This document shows, in pieces, positions 18,516-28,216 of a stretch of 64,000 nt of DNA (position 1 is its first letter; each line of letters starts with the position of its first letter). The position numbers and the translations under genes are program-made. The notes beneath the pieces were generated by a model. That model did no database searches and was not told where the DNA came from. It saw nothing but the letters and a program-made list of their open reading frames with translations. Origin of the DNA: Streptomyces brasiliensis (GTDB lineage: Bacteria; Actinomycetota; Actinomycetes; Streptomycetales; Streptomycetaceae); contig NZ_BMQA01000020.1 of NCBI RefSeq assembly GCF_014647875.1, forward strand, positions 62,001-126,000. The letters run 5' to 3'.

Positions 18516-19589
18516 TTACGCGGCTGCGAGCTTGGCGGCCGAGTCCGCGTCGACACAGGCCTGGATCACCGCGTCGAGATCGCCGTCCAGTACCTGGTCG
18601 AGGTTGTACGCCTTGAATCCGACGCGGTGGTCCGAGATGCGGTTCTCCGGGAAGTTGTACGTACGGATCTTCTCGGAGCGGTCGACCGTGCGGACCTGGC
18701 TGCGGCGGGCGTCGGCGGCCTCCCTCTCCGCCTCCTCCTGCGCCATGGCGAGCAGCCTGGAGCGCAGGATACGCAGTGCCTGCTCCTTGTTCTGCAGCTG
18801 GCTCTTCTCGTTCTGGCAGGAGGCGACGACTCCGGTCGGAATGTGCGTGATGCGCACCGCGGAGTCGGTCGTGTTGACGGACTGGCCGCCGGGACCGGAG
18901 GACCGGTAGACGTCGATGCGGAGGTCATTGGGGTTGATCTCCACGTCCACCTCCTCCGCCTCGGGGGTCACCAGAACACCGGCCGCCGAGGTGTGGATAC
19001 GGCCCTGCGACTCGGTCGCCGGCACGCGCTGCACGCGGTGCACGCCGCCCTCGTACTTCAGGCGGGCCCACACGCCCTGGCCGGGCTCGGGGGTCTGGTT
19101 GCCCTTGGTCTTCACCGCGACCTGGACGTCCTTGTAGCCGCCCAGCTCGGACTCGGTGGCGTCGATGATCTCGGTCTTCCAGCCGACGCGCTCCGCGTAG
19201 CGCAGGTACATGCGCAGCAGGTCGCCGGCGAACAGCGCCGACTCGTCGCCGCCCGCGCCCGCCTTGATCTCCAGGATGACGTCCTTGTCGTCGCTGGGGT
19301 CGCGCGGGACGAGCAGCAGGCGCAGCTTCTCGGTCAGCTCCTCGCGCTGCTTCTCCAGCTCCTTGACCTCGGCGGCGAACTCCGGGTCGTCGGCGGCGAG
19401 TTCGCGCGCGGTCTCGATGTCGTCGCCGGTCTGCTTCCAGGAGCGGTACGTGGCGACGATCGGGGTGAGCTCGGCGTAGCGCTTGTTCAGCCTGCGCGCG
19501 TTGGCCTGGTCGGCGTGGACCGACGGGTCGGCGAGCTTCTTCTCCAGGTCGGCGTGCTCACCGACGAGTTCCTCGACGGCCTCGAACAT
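18516..19589 (-). CDS. prfA: peptide chain release factor 1
   Basis: 357 aa, normal length. It releases the finished peptide at UAA and UAG stop codons. The class I catalytic motif SSGPGGQSVNTTDSAVR is present, preceded by a codon-recognition domain (GVHRVQRVPATESQGRIHTS). The N-terminal coiled-coil domain starts MFEAVEELVGEHADLE. It lies between rpmE and prmC on the same strand, an arrangement common in Gram-positive bacteria. Confidence 0.97.
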   Translation of the reverse strand: MFEAVEELVGEHADLEKKLADPSVHADQANARRLNKRYAELTPIVATYRSWKQTGDDIETARELAADDPEFAAEVKELEKQREELTEKLRLLLVPRDPSDDKDVILEIKAGAGGDESALFAGDLLRMYLRYAERVGWKTEIIDATESELGGYKDVQVAVKTKGNQTPEPGQGVWARLKYEGGVHRVQRVPATESQGRIHTSAAGVLVTPEAEEVDVEINPNDLRIDVYRSSGPGGQSVNTTDSAVRITHIPTGVVASCQNEKSQLQNKEQALRILRSRLLAMAQEEAEREAADARRSQVRTVDRSEKIRTYNFPENRISDHRVGFKAYNLDQVLDGDLDAVIQACVDADSAAKLAAA

Positions 19590-19694
19590 GTTCGGCTCCT
19601 GTACTGCTGTGGAAAGGGAAGACGGGCGACCAAAAACGCCGGTCCCGGCACGCCCGTGACGGGACGCGGCCGTGGACCGGCGAAAAGGGGCTCG

Positions 19695-19919
19695 CTACTT
19701 CTTGGAGCCGGCAGCAGCCTTGCCGAAGCGGGCCTCGAAGCGGGCCACACGGCCACCGGTGTCGAGGATCTTCTGCTTGCCCGTGTAGAACGGGTGGCAC
19801 TCGGAGCAGACCTCGGCCCGGATGGTGCCGGACTCGATGGTGCTACGGGTGGTGAACGACGCGCCGCAGGTGCAGCTGACCTGCGTCTCGACGTACGCGG
19901 GGTGGATGTCGCGCTTCAA
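19695..19919 (-). CDS. rpmE: 50S ribosomal protein L31 (zinc-binding type)
   Basis: 74 aa, starting MKRDIHPAYVETQVSCTCG. It is the C+ form with a CxC pair near residues 16 and 18 and CxxC in CSECHPFYTGKQK, so it binds Zn. It is the housekeeping paralogue replaced under zinc starvation by a C-minus form in Streptomyces (Zur-controlled, family knowledge). The leader has GGAG upstream of the ATG. The gene heads the rpmE-prfA-prmC-sua5 group. Confidence 0.96.
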   Translation of the reverse strand: MKRDIHPAYVETQVSCTCGASFTTRSTIESGTIRAEVCSECHPFYTGKQKILDTGGRVARFEARFGKAAAGSKK

Positions 19920-20131
19920 GGTGTCTCCTAGGTTTCGGGAGGGCGCCGGGTCGCCGCCGCGGGGTGCGGATGCGTGAACCGGAGCCGACGTACCAGTCTG
20001 CCAGGACTGGCGCCATCCCCCAAAACCGGGGGTTGCCGTGATCTATTCCCCTGGGCCGGGGACGGGTCCGCCCATGGAGGTGCCTGGTCTTCGCCGTGGG
20101 CGGGTGCGGGCCTCCTGCGGCTTGTCGCGCC

Positions 20132-20166
20132 CACGCGGCGGAGCCGCGGATCGATCCAGCCGCGTG
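20132..20166 (-). terminator. terminator after the LCP gene
   Basis: Inverted repeat CACGCGGC (20132-20139) with GCCGCGTG (20159-20166), starting 4 bp beyond the LCP stop in its direction of transcription. A nested GCGGC/GCCGC stem lies inside. No T-tract, as is common in Streptomyces. The remaining 200 bp up to rpmE hold no gene. Confidence 0.6.
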
Positions 20167-20169
20167 CCC

Positions 20170-21288
20170 CTAAGAGGCGCTCACCACGCCCTTGGCTTCA
20201 CCGGTGGCCGTTCCCTTGGTGGCCGCCGCCGGTATCGGCCGGTCGTTCTTCAGGGCCTTCCAGATCAGGTCGGCCTTGGACTCGGACAGCAGGACGCGGT
20301 TGGGGTTCGCGGGGTCGTAGCGGACCGGCATCGTGACCATCTTCATGTGGGACGAGCTGACGCCCTTGAGGCCGTTCGCGAAGTCCGCCAGGGCGTTGAC
20401 CGAGCCGAGGTCCGAGTCGGTGGTGACCGCCTTGGTGGCGGCGTCGGCGAGGTCGTACAGCTTCTTGGGGTTGCTGAGCACGCCGACGTGCTTGACCTGG
20501 TCGAGCAGCGCCTTGACGAACGCCTGCTGGAGCTGGATACGGCCCAGGTCGGAGCCGTCGCCGACGCCGTGCCGGGTACGGACCAGGCCGAGGGCCTGCC
20601 GGCCGTTCAGGGTGTGGGTGCCCGCCTCGAGGCTGAGGTGGCTCTGCGGGTCGTCGATGTTCTTGGTCGTGGTGACCGGGACGCCGCCGAGGTCGTCGAT
20701 CAGCTTCTGGAAGCCGGTGAAGTCGACCTCGAGATAGTGGTCCATGCGCATGCCGGTGATGGACTCGACGGTCTTCACCGCGCAGGCCGCACCGCCCGTG
20801 GAGTAGGCGGAGTTGAACATCACGCCGGTCGCGGCCGGGTACGTGGTGCCCTTGGCGTCGGTGCACGAGGGGCGGTCGATCAGGGTGTCGCGCGGGACGG
20901 AGACCACACTGGCCCGCTCGTGACCCTTGTAGACGTGGACGATCATCGCCGTGTCGGAGCGGGCGCTGCCGTCGTCGGCGCCGCCGCCGAGCGACTTGTT
21001 GGCACCGGCGCGGGTGTCCGAACCGAGGACCAGGATGTTCTCGGAGCCGTTGTCGGCCTTCGTCGGCCGGTCGGCGCCGAGGGCCTGGTTGATGTCGATG
21101 CTCTTGATGTTGCCGTTGAGCTTGAAGTACACGTACCCCACGCCCGTCCCTCCCAGGACGACGATGCCGGCGGCCGTCCAGGCCGCGATCACCAGACCCT
21201 TGCGGCGCTTGCCGCCGGACCTGCGGTGACGCTGGCCGTCCGTGCCGGGCTCGGGTATGCCGGACTCCGGCGTGCTCTGGGCAGACAT
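20170..21288 (-). CDS. LytR-CpsA-Psr (LCP) family cell wall glycopolymer transferase
   Basis: 372 aa. A basic cytoplasmic N-terminus (HRRSGGKRRKG), one membrane anchor (LVIAAWTAAGIVVLGGTGVGYVY) and an extracellular LCP domain: NILVLGSDTRAG at its start, SDTAMIVHVYKGHERASVVSVPRD, YLEVDFTGFQKLIDDLGGV and LVRTRHG with the conserved arginines. It attaches teichoic-acid-like polymers from a polyprenyl phosphate to peptidoglycan. It is an isolated gene with its own terminator. Two Cys (SCTD, AACAVK) may form a disulphide. Confidence 0.92.
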   Translation of the reverse strand: MSAQSTPESGIPEPGTDGQRHRRSGGKRRKGLVIAAWTAAGIVVLGGTGVGYVYFKLNGNIKSIDINQALGADRPTKADNGSENILVLGSDTRAGANKSLGGGADDGSARSDTAMIVHVYKGHERASVVSVPRDTLIDRPSCTDAKGTTYPAATGVMFNSAYSTGGAACAVKTVESITGMRMDHYLEVDFTGFQKLIDDLGGVPVTTTKNIDDPQSHLSLEAGTHTLNGRQALGLVRTRHGVGDGSDLGRIQLQQAFVKALLDQVKHVGVLSNPKKLYDLADAATKAVTTDSDLGSVNALADFANGLKGVSSSHMKMVTMPVRYDPANPNRVLLSESKADLIWKALKNDRPIPAAATKGTATGEAKGVVSAS

Positions 21289-21484
21289 GGGCTCCTCGGT
21301 TCTGTTCCGGTCGGTTACCCCCTGCTGTCAGGGTCAGGCACGGTCGTCACCGCACCATCGTCACTCCGCCTGGTCAGACGGCGAAACTCGGGAAAGGGTT
21401 GCACAACGCACTGTGCCCGCCCGGTGAACGGGCGGGCACAGAATGTCAGGATCGGTTCCGGATGATCCGGGCTCACCTGGGATT

Positions 21485-23317
21485 TCAGCCCCAGATGTCG
21501 TACGCCTGGTAGCCGGTGCCGAGATTGACCCTTGTGCTGAAGATCTCACTGGTGGCCTTGCCGCTGCCCTTGTAGAGGTACAGCGTGCCGCTCTTCGTGC
21601 GGGCGAAGTAGTCGGCCTTGCCGTCACCGTTGAAGTCACCGACAGCGGCGAAGGCGTCGAAGCCGGTCCAGCCGGTGCGGACCTTCACCCGGGCCGAGAA
21701 CGCGCCGGTGCCCGACTTGCCGGTGCCCTTGTAGAGGTACAGCGTGCCGCTCTTCGTGCGGGCGAGCATGTCGGCCTTGCCGTCACCGTTGAAGTCGCCG
21801 TGACCGCGCAGGGAGTTGTACTGGTTCCAGCCGGTGCCGACCTTCACACGGGCGGCGAAGGTGCCGTTGCCCTTGCCCGGGTAGATCCACAGCGTGCCGC
21901 CGGAGTCGACGGACAGGAGATCGGGCAGGTAGTCGCCGGTGACGTCACCGGGGACGACGATGCGGGTACGGGTCTTCCAGTCGCTGAAGACCTTGGTCTG
22001 GGACCAGGAGCCGCTGGAGATCACGTAGTGCATCCAGTAGACGTTGCCGGTGCTGCTGTCACGGACGACGAGGTCCTGGATGCCGTCCCGGTTGAGGTCG
22101 GTCTGCAGGACGAGGTTGACGCCGTTCCAGTTGCCCCAGGAGATGCGGGCGGCGAACGAGGTCGCCTTGGAGTCCTTCTCCCAGCCGGTCTTCGTCTTGG
22201 CGTCGCGCACCCACAGGTCCGCCTTGCCGTCGGTGTAGCTCAGGTTCGCGTCGTCGATCTGTGCGTAGGCGGCGCCGACGTACGTGGTGACCTTCGTGAA
22301 GACGCTGTACGCGCCCTTGGCGACGCAGTCCTCGACGCCCCAGGACACGACACCCACGATCCGGCCGCCGACCACGAGCGGGCCACCGGAGTCGCCGTTG
22401 CAGGCGGAGGTGGTGCCGGTGTCGGAGCCGGTGGCGGGCTTGCCAGCGCAGACCATGTGGCCCTTGACGAAGTCGGCACCGTAGGCGTTGGTGCAGGCGG
22501 TGTCCGAGTTGATCGGCAGCGTGGCCGTCTTCAGCGTCTCGGAGATGTCCTGGCTGGTGGAGCTGGTACGGCCCCAGCCGTACACCTTGGCGCTGGTGCC
22601 GGCGGCGTACGAGGCGGTGTTGCCGGACGTCGTCATCCGGATCGGCGTGGCCCTGACCGGGGCGCCCAGGGTCAGGACGGCGATGTCGTTGTTGATCGCC
22701 GTCGGGCTGTACGACGGGTGGTTCCACTGCCGCAGGACACCGGTGACGGTGCCGCCGTGCAGGTCCGTGTTGCCGGCGCTGTCGCTGGTCGGCAGCTGCG
22801 CGGTGCCGGTGACGATCGCGCCGTTGGCCTTCCAGTTGTAGGCCTTGTTGTGCTCGTCCCGGACGCAGTGCGCGGCGGTGAGGATCTTCGTCGGCGTGAC
22901 GACCGAACCCCCGCAGAAGAAGCCGATGTCGTCGCTCTCGTCGGCGGTGCCCCTGTCGTCGTAGTACCAGAGCTGGGCCATCCACGGCGCCGACGTGATG
23001 GTGGTCTCACTGCCACCGATGATCTTCGGGTCGACGGTGGTGGCGGTGTTGGTGCTCGCGCTCAGCGACGTCTTCCGGGTCGTCCGCCCCGCGGTGTCGT
23101 CACCGGCGAGGGCCCCCGCGACCCGCTTCTCCAGCGTGGCGAGAGAGGGCTGCGCGACGACGGGCTTGACCGCCGGCGTCGGCAGCGCGGTCGCGGCGCC
23201 CGCGGAGGTGGTCATCAGCGCGGCGGTGACGGCCGCGGCCACGGAGGCAGCGGCGAGCGGCAGAACAAAACGTATCCGGCGTCTGTGACGACCGCTGCCG
23301 GACGGAGGCGTGGTCAA
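21485..23317 (-). CDS. secreted trypsin-like serine protease with C-terminal VCBS/FG-GAP repeats
   Basis: 610 aa from the TTG at 23317, the only nearby start with a strong leader (GGGGGGA 5 nt upstream). The signal peptide runs from RHRRR through the hydrophobic core to AGAATA (about 40 residues). A propeptide of about 65 residues ends near KIIGG, the classic activated N-terminus. The S1 triad is His in LTAAHCV, Asp in NNDIAVL and Ser in CNGDSGGPLVV. The roughly 220 C-terminal residues are integrin-like repeats (DLNRDGIQDLVVRD, GDFNGDGKADMLAR, GDFNGDGKADYFAR) that bind Ca and may hold the enzyme on a surface. The two repeats near the end are almost identical at the DNA level. Confidence 0.93.
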   Translation of the reverse strand: MTTPPSGSGRHRRRIRFVLPLAAASVAAAVTAALMTTSAGAATALPTPAVKPVVAQPSLATLEKRVAGALAGDDTAGRTTRKTSLSASTNTATTVDPKIIGGSETTITSAPWMAQLWYYDDRGTADESDDIGFFCGGSVVTPTKILTAAHCVRDEHNKAYNWKANGAIVTGTAQLPTSDSAGNTDLHGGTVTGVLRQWNHPSYSPTAINNDIAVLTLGAPVRATPIRMTTSGNTASYAAGTSAKVYGWGRTSSTSQDISETLKTATLPINSDTACTNAYGADFVKGHMVCAGKPATGSDTGTTSACNGDSGGPLVVGGRIVGVVSWGVEDCVAKGAYSVFTKVTTYVGAAYAQIDDANLSYTDGKADLWVRDAKTKTGWEKDSKATSFAARISWGNWNGVNLVLQTDLNRDGIQDLVVRDSSTGNVYWMHYVISSGSWSQTKVFSDWKTRTRIVVPGDVTGDYLPDLLSVDSGGTLWIYPGKGNGTFAARVKVGTGWNQYNSLRGHGDFNGDGKADMLARTKSGTLYLYKGTGKSGTGAFSARVKVRTGWTGFDAFAAVGDFNGDGKADYFARTKSGTLYLYKGSGKATSEIFSTRVNLGTGYQAYDIWG

Positions 23318-23383
23318 CGAAGTCCCCCCATAGAGACAGGTATTGGACGGGGCGCACACTGCACCCGTACCTATCTGCGCCAA

Positions 23384-23443
23384 AGGGTCGGCCCCCGTCA
23401 CACTTCTGACGAGGGCCGACCCTGACGCGCCCCGAGGGGGCGC
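23384..23443 (-). terminator. two hairpins downstream of rho
   Basis: An 11-bp perfect stem (23384-23394 with 23413-23423) has an inner GTCA/TGAC stem. Beside it is a 7-bp GC stem with a 3-nt loop (23427-23433 with 23437-23443). They lie about 90-150 bp past the rho stop and before the protease start. The rest of the 214-bp gap presumably contains the protease promoter. Confidence 0.7.
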
Positions 23444-23531
23444 GGGGGTATTCGATTTTCGACTCCGCCGCGCGGGCGCGATCAGTCACGAATCACCCGC
23501 AGCCGACGAACAAGACCAAGCTCAACGGCGA

Positions 23532-25532
23532 TCAGTCACCGTTGCCCGGCGTCGGGGTGGTCTTCTGGATCTGCATCAGGAACTCGATGTTCGACTTGGT
23601 CTGCTTCATCTTGTCCAGCAGCAGCTCGATGGCCTGCTGCTGGTCGAGCGCGTGCAGCACCCGCCGCAGCTTCCAGACGATCGCGAGTTCCTCGTTGCCG
23701 AGGAGGATCTCTTCCTTACGCGTACCGGACGCGTCCACGTCGACCGCGGGGAAGATGCGCTTGTCCGCGAGCTTCCGGTCGAGCTTGAGCTCCATGTTGC
23801 CGGTGCCCTTGAACTCCTCGAAGATCACCTCGTCCATGCGGGACCCGGTGTCCACCAGGGCGGTGGCGAGGATGGTCAGCGAACCGCCGTCCTCGATGTT
23901 CCGCGCCGCGCCGAAGAACCGCTTCGGCGGGTACAGCGCGGTCGAGTCGACACCACCGGACAGGATGCGGCCTGAGGCCGGCGCCGCCAGGTTGTACGCA
24001 CGGCCCAGACGCGTGATCGAGTCGAGCAGTACGACGACGTCGTGGCCCAGCTCCACCAGGCGCTTGGCGCGCTCGATGGCGAGCTCGGCGACCGTGGTGT
24101 GGTCCTCGGCCGGGCGGTCGAAGGTCGAGGAGATGACCTCGCCCTTGACCGACCGCTGCATGTCGGTGACCTCTTCCGGACGCTCGTCGACGAGGACGAC
24201 CATCAGGTGGCACTCGGGGTTGTTGTGCGTGATCGCGTTGGCGACCGCCTGCATGATCATGGTCTTGCCGGTCTTCGGCGGGGCCACGATCAGACCGCGC
24301 TGGCCCTTACCGATCGGCGACACGAGGTCGATGATGCGGGTGGTCAGCACGCCCGGGTCGGTCTCCAGACGGAGCCGGTCCTGCGGGTACAGCGGCGTCA
24401 GCTTGTTGAACTCCGGGCGGCCGCGGCCGTGTTCGGGCGCCATGCCGTTGACGGAGTCGAGACGGACCAGCGCGTTGAACTTCTCACGCCGCTCGCCTTC
24501 CTTGGGCTGACGGACCGCGCCGGTGACGTGGTCACCCTTGCGCAGGCCGTTCTTGCGGACCTGGGCGAGGGAGACGTACACGTCGTTCGGACCCGGCAGG
24601 TAGCCGGAGGTCCGGATGAAGGCGTAGTTGTCCAGGATGTCCAGGATGCCCGCGACGGGGATCAGGACATCGTCCTCGGCCAGCTGCGGCTCGGCGATCT
24701 CGTCGCGGCCACGACGGCCCCGGCGGTCCCGGTAACGGCCCCGACGGCCGCGACGGCCGCCATCGAAGTCGTCCCCGTCCTCGTCGGCCCGCTGGGCGCG
24801 ATCCTGGCGGCCGCCACTCTGCTGGCTCTGCTGCTGGCGCTGACCGCCCTGGCCCTGCTGCTGGTCGTCGCCCTTGCCGCGGCGGTCCCGGTCACGGTCC
24901 CGCCCGCGCTCACGGCGGTCGCGGCGGCCGCGGCCCTCGCCGTCACCGGCGTCGGCCTTGGCCTCGCCCTGCTGCTGCGCGGGCGCCTGGGCGCCGGCCT
25001 CGCTCTTCGCATCGGCGGTGACCGTCTCGGGGCTGCCCGCCTCGGCGGTGGCGCGGCGACGGCGGCGCTCGCCCTGGGCTTCCTCGCCGGTGCCCTGCTG
25101 CTCGGCCGGAGCCGCGAGCTTGGGGGACGGCTGGCCCGGGATCTCGATCTGCTGCTGGGCCACGGCCTGCTCGGCGGCGGCCTCGCTCTTCGCCTCGGCC
25201 TTCTTCTCCGCCTCGTCACCGGTGCGCGACCGGGAGGTGGCCCGGCGCTTCGGCTTGGTCTCGGCGGCGGTCTCGGCCTTGGCCGGGGCGGCGCCCCCTC
25301 CGGCCTGCGCCTCCTTGATGACCTCGATCAGCTGGCTCTTGCGCATCCGCGCGGTGCCCCTGATGCCGAGGCTGGATGCGACCTGCTGCAGCTCGGCCAG
25401 CACCATGCCCTCGAGGCCGGTACCGCGGCGCCGCCGGGAGCCGGCACCGGTGGCAGGCGCGGAGGCGTCCGTGGCGGGCGCGGCAGCGGTCTCCTCGACA
25501 CGTGCGCCCATCAGATCGGTGGTGTCGCTCAC
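23532..25532 (-). CDS. rho: transcription termination factor Rho
   Basis: 666 aa from the GTG at 25532 (GGGAAGGA upstream). An N-terminal SAP-like helical domain (GMVLAELQQVASSLGI, then RMRKSQLIEVIKEAQAGG) is followed by an insertion of about 230 residues, first Ala/Glu-rich, then Arg/Asp/Gln/Gly-rich (RGRRDRRERGRDRDRDRRG). The RNA-binding cold-shock fold (YAFIRTSGYLPGPNDVYVS) comes next, then the ATPase with Walker A PPKTGKT, the Q-loop region and the R-loop. It is a hexameric RNA helicase that ends transcription. The long basic insert is typical of actinobacterial Rho, where it adds RNA binding. The leader is long (403 bp to thrB), so autoregulation is possible. Confidence 0.97.
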   Translation of the reverse strand: MSDTTDLMGARVEETAAAPATDASAPATGAGSRRRRGTGLEGMVLAELQQVASSLGIRGTARMRKSQLIEVIKEAQAGGGAAPAKAETAAETKPKRRATSRSRTGDEAEKKAEAKSEAAAEQAVAQQQIEIPGQPSPKLAAPAEQQGTGEEAQGERRRRRATAEAGSPETVTADAKSEAGAQAPAQQQGEAKADAGDGEGRGRRDRRERGRDRDRDRRGKGDDQQQGQGGQRQQQSQQSGGRQDRAQRADEDGDDFDGGRRGRRGRYRDRRGRRGRDEIAEPQLAEDDVLIPVAGILDILDNYAFIRTSGYLPGPNDVYVSLAQVRKNGLRKGDHVTGAVRQPKEGERREKFNALVRLDSVNGMAPEHGRGRPEFNKLTPLYPQDRLRLETDPGVLTTRIIDLVSPIGKGQRGLIVAPPKTGKTMIMQAVANAITHNNPECHLMVVLVDERPEEVTDMQRSVKGEVISSTFDRPAEDHTTVAELAIERAKRLVELGHDVVVLLDSITRLGRAYNLAAPASGRILSGGVDSTALYPPKRFFGAARNIEDGGSLTILATALVDTGSRMDEVIFEEFKGTGNMELKLDRKLADKRIFPAVDVDASGTRKEEILLGNEELAIVWKLRRVLHALDQQQAIELLLDKMKQTKSNIEFLMQIQKTTPTPGNGD

Positions 25533-25935
25533 GAAGGGTCCTTCCCTGGAGCGGACGTCGGCCTGTCTGGCTCGGCGACCGGTTGTGCTGTCCGGCTTCG
25601 GTCCCATCCTTGTGGACCGTGCCGGGGCGGTGGTCCGCCAAAGCGGCGGAAGAAATATCTGGTGATGGCGCTACCAGTGAGCCGTGGCACCCGGTGTCAC
25701 GTGGCGTGGTCGCACCGATTCCGGAGCGTGCCCAGCGGCCTGCTCATTGCCCGCGTACGGCGTACTGCCCAGGTACGACATACGGAACATCGAGTGGCTT
25801 GGGAGACTCCCGGAAGAATGTCTGTCCCGGACGGGGACACGAGGCACCTCGCCATGGTGGGGTCGGGTGCAGACTTGAGGTTAACACTATCGGATCCAAC
25901 AAACATTCCCCCTCTCCAAATCCGGCAACCGTGTG
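25533..25935 (-). other. 403-bp gap between thrB and rho
   Basis: No supported gene. The first part next to rho is GC-rich. The stretch 25870-25925 near the thrB stop is clearly A/T-richer and may carry the rho promoter or the end of the thr transcript. I see no strong hairpin and no recognisable riboswitch. Confidence 0.5.
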
Positions 25936-26853
25936 TCAGGTCGCAAGCGGCAGCACGCTCGCTCCCTGCATGTCGAGGCTCAGCCGGTTCGCGGCCCAGT
26001 CCGCGCCGGCCAGCGCCTCGACCTTGTCCGCGGTGCCGGCGTCGGCCAGCGCCATGACGGTGGGTCCGGCGCCGGAGATGACGGCCGGGATCCCGTCCCC
26101 GCGCAGCCGCTCCACCAGCGCGGCGCTCTCCGGCATGGCGGGCGCGCGGTATTCCTGGTGGAGACGGTCCTCGGTGGCGGGCAGCAGCAGCTCGGGGCGC
26201 CGGGTGAGGGCCTCGACGAGCAGGGCGGCACGGCCCGCGTTGACGGCGGCGTCGACGTGCGGCACGGTGCGCGGGAGCAGGCCGCGCGCGGTCTCAGTGA
26301 GGACCGGCTTTCCGGGCACGAAAACCACCGGAACGATGGAATCGGCGGGCTCCATCCTGATGGCGCGGGCGGCGCCGGCCTCCGTCCAGGAGAGGGTGAA
26401 GCCGCCGAGCAGACAGGCGGCGACGTTGTCGGGGTGGCCCTCGATCTCGGTGGCCAGCTCGAGCAGGGCCGCGTCGTCGAGCCTGACCTCGCCGCCTATG
26501 GTCACCGCCCGCGCGGCGACGATGCCGGCGCAGATGGCTGCGGAGGAGGAGCCCAGGCCACGACCGTGCGGAATGCGGTTGGCGCAGACGATCTCGAGGC
26601 CGCGCGGCTGCCCGCCCAGCAGGTCGAAGGCAGTGCGCAGGGACCGTACGAGAAGGTGGTTCTCGTCACGCGGGAGCGTCTCGCTGCCCTCACCCGCGAT
26701 GTCGATGTGCAGCCCGGAGTCGGCCACCCGGACGACCACGTCGTCGTAGAGCCCCAGCGCGAGGCCGAGGGCGTCGAAGCCCGGACCGAGATTGGCGCTG
26801 GTGGCGGGGACGCGCACCCGGACGGCGGCGGCGCGGAAGGCTGGACCGGCCAT
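25936..26853 (-). CDS. thrB: homoserine kinase
   Basis: 305 aa from the ATG at 26853; GGAG lies rather far upstream (about 12 nt). It is a GHMP kinase: motif 1 VRVPATSANLGPGFDALG, motif 2 PHGRGLGSSSAA (ATP phosphate loop) and motif 3 AVISGAGPTVMAL near the C-terminus. It phosphorylates homoserine to O-phosphohomoserine, the substrate of the neighbouring threonine synthase. It is the last gene of the hom-thrC-thrB group, but 298 bp separate it from thrC, so a separate promoter is possible. Confidence 0.96.
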   Translation of the reverse strand: MAGPAFRAAAVRVRVPATSANLGPGFDALGLALGLYDDVVVRVADSGLHIDIAGEGSETLPRDENHLLVRSLRTAFDLLGGQPRGLEIVCANRIPHGRGLGSSSAAICAGIVAARAVTIGGEVRLDDAALLELATEIEGHPDNVAACLLGGFTLSWTEAGAARAIRMEPADSIVPVVFVPGKPVLTETARGLLPRTVPHVDAAVNAGRAALLVEALTRRPELLLPATEDRLHQEYRAPAMPESAALVERLRGDGIPAVISGAGPTVMALADAGTADKVEALAGADWAANRLSLDMQGASVLPLAT

Positions 26854-27151
26854 CGCTCGATGACTCTCCTTGAGCTGCGTGATTGTCGAATGACATTCGA
26901 TGACGTACATGAGGCCCTCGGGCCGCGGAGACGACGCGGCGCCCTGCCACCTGCGAAGGCATATGCGGAGGGCGGGTTCAGTACAGCCTATCGAAGGAAG
27001 GTTCTGTGGCGACATAGGGCGCACAGGAGGCGCACGATGCGTGTCGCAAGCCCCCTGTGCACCCCTGGTAGGGAGTCCCCGTGTCAAGACGCCACGGGGA
27101 GCCCACGGGTTGCGTGCTCGAGGGGCTTGCGAACGGCGCTCGAGCGGGCGC

Positions 27152-28210
27152 TCAGACCAGCCCGAGGCGCTCGGCCGCCGTCGCCGCGTCCACCGGTACG
27201 GTGACCGGCTGCGGGGCGCCGGCCACGGCCCAGTCGGGGTCCTTGAGGCCGTTGCCGGTGACAGTGCACACGATGCGCTGGCCGGGGTCGACCTTGCCCT
27301 GCTCCGCCGCCTTCAGCAGACCGGCCACGGACGCGGCCGAGGCGGGCTCCACGAAGACGCCCTCCTGCGCGGCCAACAGCCGGTAGGCGCGCAGGATTTC
27401 ACGGTCCGTCACCTCGTCGATGAGGCCGCCCGACTCGTCCCGAGCGGCCAGCGCGTACTGCCAGGACGCGGGGTTGCCGATACGGATGGCGGTGGCGATG
27501 GTCGACGGGTCCTTGACGACCTCGCCCCGCACGATCGGGGCACTGCCGGAGGCCTGGAAACCCCACATTCGGGGGGTCTTGGTGGACACGCCGTCGGCGG
27601 CGTACTCCCGGTACCCCCGCCAGTACGCCGTGATGTTGCCCGCGTTGCCCACCGGCAGCACATGGATGTCGGGGGCGTCACCGAGCATGTCGACGATCTC
27701 GAAGGAGGCCGTCTTCTGCCCCTCGATACGCACCGGGTTGACCGAATTGACCAGCGCCACCGGGTAGTTGTCGCTGAGGTTGCGCGCGAGGGTGAGGCAG
27801 TCGTCGAAGTTGCCGTCCACCTGGAGGATCTTCGCGCCGTGCACCAGGGCCTGGCCCATCTTGCCGAGCGCGATCTTCCCCTGCGGGACGAGGACGGCCG
27901 AGACCATGCCGGCGCGCACCGCGTAAGCGGCGGCGGAGGCCGACGTGTTGCCGGTGGACGCGCAGATGACCGCCTTCGCGCCCTCCTCCTTGGCCTTGGA
28001 GATGGCCATGGTCATACCACGGTCCTTGAAGGAGCCCGTCGGGTTCGCGCCCTCCACCTTCAGGTGGACCTCGCAGCCCGTGCGCTCGGAGAGCACCTGC
28101 GCGGGCACGAGGGGCGTGCCGCCCTCGCGGAGCGTCACGACCGGCGTGGTGTCGGATACCGGCAGCCGGTCCCGGTACTCCTCGATGATTCCGCGCCACT
28201 GGTGGGTCAT
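27152..28210 (-). CDS. thrC: threonine synthase
   Basis: 352 aa. It is a PLP fold-type II enzyme converting O-phosphohomoserine to threonine. The PLP lysine is in NPTGSFKDRGMTMAI, ASTGNTSASAAAYAVRAG is the phosphate/nucleotide loop, and the glycine-rich PLP phosphate motif VGNAGNITAYW follows. The ATG at 28210 lies only 6 bp past the hom stop, so the two are co-transcribed. Confidence 0.97.
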   Translation of the reverse strand: MTHQWRGIIEEYRDRLPVSDTTPVVTLREGGTPLVPAQVLSERTGCEVHLKVEGANPTGSFKDRGMTMAISKAKEEGAKAVICASTGNTSASAAAYAVRAGMVSAVLVPQGKIALGKMGQALVHGAKILQVDGNFDDCLTLARNLSDNYPVALVNSVNPVRIEGQKTASFEIVDMLGDAPDIHVLPVGNAGNITAYWRGYREYAADGVSTKTPRMWGFQASGSAPIVRGEVVKDPSTIATAIRIGNPASWQYALAARDESGGLIDEVTDREILRAYRLLAAQEGVFVEPASAASVAGLLKAAEQGKVDPGQRIVCTVTGNGLKDPDWAVAGAPQPVTVPVDAATAAERLGLV

Positions 28211-28216
28211 TGCTGC

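Noticed and set aside
17142..19931. 929-codon + strand frame over sua5, prmC and prfA
   Set aside because: Antisense shadow of three conserved genes.
24042..26057. 671-codon hydrophobic-looking + strand frame over rho
   Set aside because: Antisense of the Arg/Gly-rich part of rho, which reads as Ala/Leu/Val-rich on the other strand; not a membrane protein gene.
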